Positions 29,101-38,100 of a stretch of DNA of 64,000 nt are shown one piece after another (within the stretch, counting starts at the first letter, position 1; every line of letters starts with the position of its first letter). The position numbers and the translations under genes are program-made. The notes beneath the pieces are model-generated. The model saw only the letters and a list, made by a program, of their open reading frames with translations, was not told where the DNA came from and did not search any database. The DNA comes from Legionella anisa (GTDB taxonomy: Bacteria > Pseudomonadota > Gammaproteobacteria > Legionellales > Legionellaceae). Where the stretch lies: positions 16,998 to 80,997 of the forward strand of contig NZ_LNXS01000054.1 of the NCBI RefSeq assembly GCF_001467525.1. The letters run 5' to 3'.

Positions 29101-32100
29101 TAAGGTAAAACAGAAACTTTGTGGTTCAAAATGATTTGTTTTTTGCAACCAATCAATATAATTGTTTACTAAATTATTCAAACTTGCTTCATTTGCTGCA
29201 GAAAGAGGAATCAACGGTACAAAAGCGCTTGTCTGATGCTGTTGAACTACACATCCCTGTTCTAAAATGACATGTGCATTTACTCCACCAAAACCAAAAG
29301 AACTCACCGCCGCACAACGCGGAATTAATTCACCATTGATTTGTTTCTCAGGCCAAGGATGGGTTTCCTGGCTAATCGATAACCCCGATTGCTGCAAAAC
29401 AAGATAAGGATTGATTTCAGATAAGTTCACTTGTCCAGGGATCATTTGATGTTGGAACATCAACAAAATTTTTATTAATCCAGCCAGTCCTGAAGCAGGC
29501 TCTAAATGACCAATATTGCCTTTGACTGATCCCACCTCAATCGCCACATTTTTATCAGCAACAAAATGTTTCAAACCTTCCAACTCAATCGGATCACCTA
29601 ATGGTGTTCCCGTACCATGGGCTTCAATATAACTAATACGTGTTATATCAGTGTTGCTATAGACTTGTTCATACAGTTGTTTATGTGCTTTTGAACTAGG
29701 TGAAGTGAGTGTATTTGCTTTACCGGTGTGATTGACGCCACTGCCAAGAACTCGCGCATAAATTGTATTATTTTGTGCTTGTGCTAACGTTTGTTTCTGG
29801 AGAAGAAGAACAATAATTCCCTCCCCTCTAATGTATCCATCTGCATGTTTATCAAATGGCTTGCACGTTTTCGTAGCCGACAACATCCCTGATTGAGTGA
29901 ATGCATTAAAAAACTCATTATCAAGTAATAAATTAACACCGCATACAATTGCTTGATCAATTTCTCCTTGTTTGATGGCTTTAACGGCACGATCTAAAGC
30001 ATATAAGCTGCTTGAACATGCTGTATCCACTGCCTCACTAGGTCCATTTAAATCAAAATAATGAGAGATTCGATTCGCCAGTAAACTGTGTACTGTAGCA
30101 ACAGGAATGTAGGGATTATTAATTTGGTAACGAGTCAATAATTTTGCATAATCAAAGGTTGATGCCCCCACATAAACACCGGTAGCAGATCCTTTTAATT
30201 GCAATGGATTGATTCCGCCCATTTCTAAAGCATGCCATACTTCTTGCAATAATAATCTTTGTTGAGGGTCCATCACCATTGCTTCAAGCGGGGAAAGATT
30301 AAAAAATGCGGCATCGAATGTATCAACACCATCAATAAATGCTCCTGTATGTTGTTGCATGTAGTGCAAACGATTCGCTGGCGTTTGGCTAAAAACTGTT
30401 TGTTGTTTTAATAACAATTGCCAAAAATCATTTAAATCCTTGCATCCTGGCAATAAGGCACTGTAACCCACAATAACCGGGGCATTATCTTCAATCACAT
30501 GATGTTGTTTTTCACTGCCTATGTCTCGCGACTTGTTCGCGGGATCCATTAGATGGCTGATTTGAGCAAGATTTCCAGACCCCGCGAACAAGTTAAGTGA
30601 CGTAGCTCGAGGGACGCGTTGCTCATAGTATTCAATAAACTCAGAAACCGTCTTATAACCAAAAAAAGTTGCAGGTGTAATTGCCAAATCATAGGTATCA
30701 TTCAAATGGTTTGCCAATTCAGTAAACAAAATCGAGTTAAAACCAAGATCACCAAAAGATGTTGTCACATCAAAATGGTCGTCAATCTCTAATATTTTTT
30801 TAATGGTGTTGGTTACAAAGAGTTTAAATTCCATATGTGCTTCAGACCTGTATTGTTTCGCAGAGCGCGAATGATTTAATTGCTGTAAAACGAGTTCTGG
30901 CTCTCCTTGATGCGCAATAATTTGCGGCCAAGTTAAAGCGGATAAGGTTTCAAAAATACGACATCCAGTAGCATTGCTAATTGCATGCATGCCCCACTCT
31001 TTTTGCATACGTGTTAAAACTGAATTACTAACCTGCATGCCTCCTTGCTCCCAAAAAGGCAAATTAATACTGCAAGTAAATCCAGTGCGTTCACCTTTGA
31101 TTCGCATAGACTCACGTAACACAGCAAAACCATCTAAAAATCCATTAGCAGCCGCATATATAGATTGTCCAATATTGCCTAATATAGAAGAGTAAGAAGA
31201 CAACAAAAGGAAATGATCCAGGTGATATTCCCTTGTCGCTTTATCCAAATTCGAGGTACCCAATACTTTTGCAGTCAACGCCGTTTGAATTGCTGCGGCT
31301 GATTGATTAAGGATTAAACTATCTTGCTGGACACCAGCTGCCTGAATACAGCCATTCAACACTCCTCCATGCTCTAAAACAAAATGAGCAATAACCGCAT
31401 GAAGTTTTTCATAATCACTTATATCAACTTGTTTGTAGTTGATGTTGTTTTGTTGTATCCAAAGCATCTGTTCTGCTGATGGATTACGTCGACCAAGAAG
31501 TAACACACGAGCTTGATATTGGGTTACCAGATACTGGGCAATAGTTTTTGGAATAGCTCCAAGACCACCAGCAATGACATACACTCCCAATTTTTTAAAT
31601 AAGAAACGCGTACTTTTTTTCTCTGGAGTGACTGCATGATAATATTGAGTATGAAAAAAACCTTCTTGATTTACTTTAACCCAAGTAGGCAATTGGCTTT
31701 GTGCTATCAGCGGTACTAATTGAGCACTAAATTCCCAAGGTAAAAGAACAACACTGTAATGCAATTCAGGAAATTCACGCTGTGCTGTACGTAAATAAGC
31801 ATGAACTGCTTGTGCATAAACTGCAGTTTCTCCAAAATCATCAAAACACAAAATCAGGTTTAATTTTTTCCTTGATTGCAAAGCCTGCTGTATGTTTTGC
31901 AGTAAACTAATGAGTTGCTGTGAATCTTGCAATTGATTCACCAGAATTATGGAACACTCTGAATCTGTGCCTGGGCTATCGGTTACTTGCAGCCATTCAA
32001 ATGTTCTTTCAGCTACTTTATCACAATGAACACGCTGCCAGGACGGCTTAAAATAATTCACTGGTACATGGAGTTCTTGTTGTTCGATTTCCCTCTGCTT

Positions 32101-35100
32101 GAGCACGGGATCCAGGAATCCATCAACATTGCTGAATTCCGCTGTCAAGCCGCGGAACGTCGACAGCCTTGTTTTTTGCGGGATAATTTGCTGCTTATGA
32201 ATAGGAATCATACAAAAGCCAACAATGTGACTTACTAAATGATGATGCTCATCAAAAATAGAAATATCATAACGCGGAGAAAATTTTCGTTGGGATTTGT
32301 CTTCAACAACAACATAAATTTTAGAAGTCCACACGTGAAATAAATTCAGTGCCTCAATGCCGTGTGGAATATATACCTGATCTTCAGGCAACCGGTCTTG
32401 TAACACTGAAACACATTGCAAAACACTATCAAATAATCGCGGATCCAATGTAGGCTCTTCAGTAGACCTAGGAGATTCAGGGAGAGCTAATACAGCAATT
32501 GCTTTATTTTTATCTTGATTAACCCGAATTGTTTGTACGCATTGAAAGGCTTTACCATGATACCAATTGTTTTGGCGAAATTGGGCATACATGTCATCCA
32601 CAGAACGATCGTGAGTACACTCAACAGTAAATGGCGCATATTGCTTAATTACAGTCTGTTCATCTAAAGAGGAATAAATATTACTTGAATGCAACATCTC
32701 TCCTGATAATTCACACACAATATGGTTTTCTTCAGGTTTAAATCGAATCGTTAATGAGATGTTACCTGTGTCATGATCCGCATAAATTGGATTAAGCCAT
32801 TTTATGTCACGAATACTAATCTTGGATTTCTTATCTTTATAATGCACATAGGTTTGATAACAAAAATAAATATGCGCCACACCAGGTAAGATCGGACGTT
32901 GATGCAATCGATGTTGATCAAAATAATACGCTGAAGTTTCAAGAGATAAGGGGATCTCATGAGCCGTTACCGAATCACTACGTGTAACAATCCAATGTGC
33001 TTGCTTTTTAAAAGAATGCTGTTTTGTACAAGGTTCTGGAAGAATAGGATAGTCTTGTAAAATAACATGTGCATTAGACCCACCTGCGCCAAAAGAACTC
33101 AGCGCACTAAAACGAAATCCCTTATCCTGTTCCCAAATTGTATTTTTTTCTGGGATAATAAATTGTGTTTTTTCAAAATGACAATGCTCATTCAGCGGCC
33201 AAGCATTAACTGCAGCAAAAATCTCTTCATGTTGATATTGTAATAAAATTCGCACTAATCCTGCTAAACCAGCACATGCTTCACTGTGACCAATATTACT
33301 TTTAATAGAACCAAGGAATGCTTTATTTTGATAAACATCACTCAATGCTTTAATTTCGATTGGGTCACCTAAAACTGTTCCTGTTCCATGAGCTTCAATA
33401 TATTTGATTTGCGACGAATTAATTCCTGCTTTTTTCAAAGCAGAAAGGATTACTTGTTTTTGGGCTTCAGGATTTGGCACTGTATATCCATGCATTTTAC
33501 CGCCTGAGTTCAGTGCGCTGGATTTAATTACCCCATAAATTTTATTGCCTTCGGCAACAGCGTCATTTAATTTTTTAATACATAAAGACACTACCCCTTC
33601 AGCATACACAAATCCGTCAGCATTTTGAGAAAAAGTGGCATTGATGTTTTGTACTGAAAGCATGTGCAAATCAGAGAGCTCGACCATTTGTCGTGGATGC
33701 ACAATTAAATTGACGCCACCAACTACGGCCATGCTCGATTCACCAGTTAACAAACTTTGGCAAGCTAAATGAAGCGCTGATAATGAAGAAGAACAGGCAG
33801 TATCCACTGCCATACTGGGCCCATGCAGATTAAAACTATAGGAAATTCGGTTTGCAGCTGACCAATAAGCGCAGGAAGAATTAGAATGTTTTTGGGTAGT
33901 CCAATCGTCATTCAGCCACGAATAATAAGCACCACTTATGCCGACAAATACTGCAATGTTATTGTCAAACGCAATGGGAAAAGCATTCGCATCATCAAGG
34001 GCAAAATAAGCATTTTGCAATAACAAACGTTCTTGTGGATCGATAAAAGCAGCCTCACGCGGAGACAATTTAAAAAACGCCGCATCAAAACAATCAATCT
34101 CATTTAAAAAGCTACCGTTGTACGCATAAGATTTACCTTGTTTTCCTTTTTGCGTATCAAAAAATGTATCATGCATCCAACGTGATTTGGGAATAGGTCC
34201 AAATGCTGTCTTACCCTGTTGCAGCATGGAAATAAAATCATCTGCACCTGTGTGTGGAAGCTGATAACTTAAACCCACAATGGCGATATCTGTTTCCCAA
34301 TGATACTGTTCCAGATTCTGTTCCATTTCATCAGAAGTTTCACAATTTTCATTGTCAGTGAATCGTTGAACCAATGCATTTACTGTATCTACTGCAAACA
34401 ATTCAGCAATACCTAATTCAGGATATTTGGGTTTTAATTTTTGATATAAATCACTCAAACTTAATGAATCAAATCCGAGATCAGATAATCGGTCATCTAA
34501 TTGAATCGTTTCACTATCCAAATATAGTGTTTGTGCCAACTGCTCGATGATCCATTTCTGGTTTTGTGTCGAATGAATTTGGGATTGTTGCCCTTCGACC
34601 TGTATCTTATTCACGGGACTCATGGATGACTTCGATAAGGGAATTAACAAACTGGACTGTTCTTTTGTTTTTCCCTGACGATTTATTTTGGCAGTAAGAA
34701 CAATTTGTTCTGCAGATGAAAAATTTAAATACGAACTTTGGCATTCAAACTCGTTAAAATGCATCTTCTGCAATACAGATACCCATTGTTCCGCACTCAA
34801 TAAAGGTGAGTTTATTTGGCGTAGATGTTGGTCTTTTGCATTCCACCATCCATCAAATAAGCCAAAAATGGCAGTGGTGTAATTCGTCTTCTCCACTAAC
34901 TCATTCAATAACAAATGCCCTCCATCAACTAAACATTCGCTTAGGTTGTGCAGGGAATTTAAAATATCGCTTGTTGCATGAATGGCATTAGTCGCAATGA
35001 CACAATCAAATGCATGATAAAATTCATGCTGTGTATCCAGATGCTCCATATTAAAAACTCGGAACTCTACGGAATGCGCATACTCAGAAAAATAACGTCT

Positions 35101-38100
35101 TGCTTTATTAACCAATGCAGACGAAATATCTGTGAAATAATAAGTAAATGATTGGCCTTTCAATGAAGCTAAAATTGCTCGAGTCGAAGCTCCACTCCCA
35201 GCACCAACTTCAAGAATCTTGATTTTTTTTGAACTGGATAGACAGTACTTTTTCAATTTGCTGGCTACAATTTGATTGGCATAATCAGCAACAGCATGAT
35301 GCTCGTAAAAACCTTGAACTAACTCTGTATTCCCCTGAGGAAAAATAGCCTGCTGCGGCAATATATTCCCTGATAATATGTCCTTGTAGTGAACACATAC
35401 TGCTGCAAATAATTTAAGCCTGGAAGCATAATCCCCTTCTTTTAATCCATCCTCATAGTCGTTTTTTAGTGCTTCAAGTTGTTTTAGCTCTTTGGCAATA
35501 AAAATAAAGTCTTCATCCAAACGAATAAACTGCATTTTTTGCCAGATATGAAGTAACTCTCGAGCCAATAATTGAAAATGTTTTTGGAAAGGAGCCAGAA
35601 ATGTCGTAAGGCAAAGACCATGCATGGGAATGGACTGGTTGATGTGCAGCAAAAGACTTAGGGCAACAAATTCTTCCAGGTTCCTATTTTTGTTGATCGT
35701 TGCATTGGTAATAAAATCGCTTTGCTTTGTAGTTCCAGTAATTAAAGCAAACGGTGTATTGGTATCAATTTGTAGTTCAAAAAGTGCCATCAATTGAGCA
35801 AAAGATAAAGGAGCCAAATCATTATTCGCCATATACTGCGAATAATCAGCAGATGTTGCCAAACCAATACCTTCGACCACCCCCAAGGCAGTGACAAAAT
35901 AGGGAAGACTTTTTTGTTGCGCTGATAAATAACTTTTTAAAGCAGCTTCAAAACTGTATATCGTAGCCCCCAAATTTGGGTAATAGGCTTGGATGGATGT
36001 AAAGACATACAGGTTATTGGCGTACTGTGATAGTTCTTCAGCAACTAACCAACTGTTGCGTTGAATGACTTGCATCAATGTCGTGGATAATGAATTATTG
36101 TTTTGCTTAATCCACCACTCATCATGTCGTGCAACAGCTAAATGGAAAATACCCGATATTTTCTTTGTAGAAGCTATTTGTTTTAAACAGGTTAGAAGAG
36201 CTTCGTTTTTATCCGCATCACAGCAATGATAAATCATCTTTGCTTGTTGTAACTGTATCTGTACTTGTTCATTCAATTGGTCATAGGATTTACGACCTAA
36301 CACATAAATTTGTGCCTCATAGTGTTCTTGGAGATAGGCGCCAAGCTTTAAGCCGATTCCACCAGCCCCACCCACTAAAACATAGATTCCTTGATATTCA
36401 AAACCTTTATTTGGCACATTAGGAAATTGCAAAGTAACTTTATCGTATTGATAAAACTTTCCTTGAAAATCAATCACTTTAATATGTAGCGGGTTTATTT
36501 CCAAATTAACTGCTTTTACAAAATGGGTTATTAATTGGACTTCTTCGGAAGAATAGAGCTCATCCAGCTGAAGGTAAATCACCCGTTGTTTTTTAACTTG
36601 AACACTGCATGTTACTGTGATTTGACGTATCGCTTCTAATACATGATGGATTGGATTTATATCCGGATAATCAATCGTGATCCAAACATCTTGCATCAAA
36701 AGATCATTTAAAGAAAACTCAGTCCAATGAATGTGTTTCAGGTGAGACAATTCTTGGTGATTGATACATTTCAATGTCGTTTGCAATGTGTCAAATTGCT
36801 TCATCCTTCCTACGTCCCGCGGCTTGTCTGGGGGATCCATAAAATCTTTCTCGAGGTGTGAATCTATGGTTTCCCCAGACAAGCCGCGGAACGTAGACAA
36901 TGAGTGAGCAGTTACAGTTTTTCTAAAATAAGGTTCGCGTTTAAAAGGAATCACTCCTAAATAACGTTCAAAATCAATAAAAAAACCCTTAAGCCATAAC
37001 TGAAGGATCATTTCATCACTTAATGTCAAAGCATCCAGTTTGCTCGCTCGATCCAGATCGACACAGATGCTTTGCCCTTCTTTAAAATGAAAAATACATT
37101 GATTGGAAACACTGTCTCTGGAACTATGAGGTAGCATTAATTTTGGTTCATAATAAGAACTCAATAAAGTAAATGAGTTTGCTTCGGAAACCGTAGTTAC
37201 CTGTTCAATTAATCTGTTCTTAAAAAGATCTATAAAAACAGAATCAATCTGTAATAATAATGTGAGTTCCTCTGGTACAAGAAGTTGTTGCTCAAGTAGA
37301 GCAATTATTTCAACCAAGGCAGTAGAAAAACGGTTTAGCAATTCCTTTTTTACCGTGCTTAATTGCCATTTATTAATCACTCTTATCCTTGCCCATAAAA
37401 GAATTATGATAAGTTGATGATTTCTAATCCCTTCGTGTAGTAGATCTGCATTGCTTTGTTCAAACAAGACAATCAATTCAGGAGTAAGCAGATTTTGTAA
37501 AAGCGCTTTAAATGTATATTGATGCCGGTATAGCTCCATACTTTCAGCAATAAGTCGGTTCACTTCAGATGCTTCTATTACCAAGCCATCAATAAGTTTC
37601 AATACATAATCATCTAAATCACTGAGTGCCGGATAATGTTCACCATTTAATATTAAATATGTTTGCATTTTTTGATTGGCTTCTAATGCCAGAGAAACAG
37701 CATTTCCATAAGCCTCAATACAACGCATATCAGGTAAAAAATCATGAATCAGATTAATCCAATATTCCGGTAACGATCCAGAAAAAGTATGCTGCATATA
37801 GGGTCTTAATTGAATTGGACCTGCTTGTGTACAACGGCCAGGCAGAACTACCGAGTCATGATTCAATGATATCCAATCAATGGATTCATCATGATCACCG
37901 AGCCATCCTGCTTGGCGGAAAGAAACATGATGTCCTTGAGTATAAATTGAGTTTAATGCTAAATGATATTTTTGCTTTTGCAGAACATAACCTTCAGAGA
38001 GCGCAATGAGTAATTGCAAATCCTCTTTGGTCGCTGCACTGAGCAACAATGGTAATTTAAAGGGTTCATCTGTATGAATTGGTGAGCGTTCAGGAACTCT

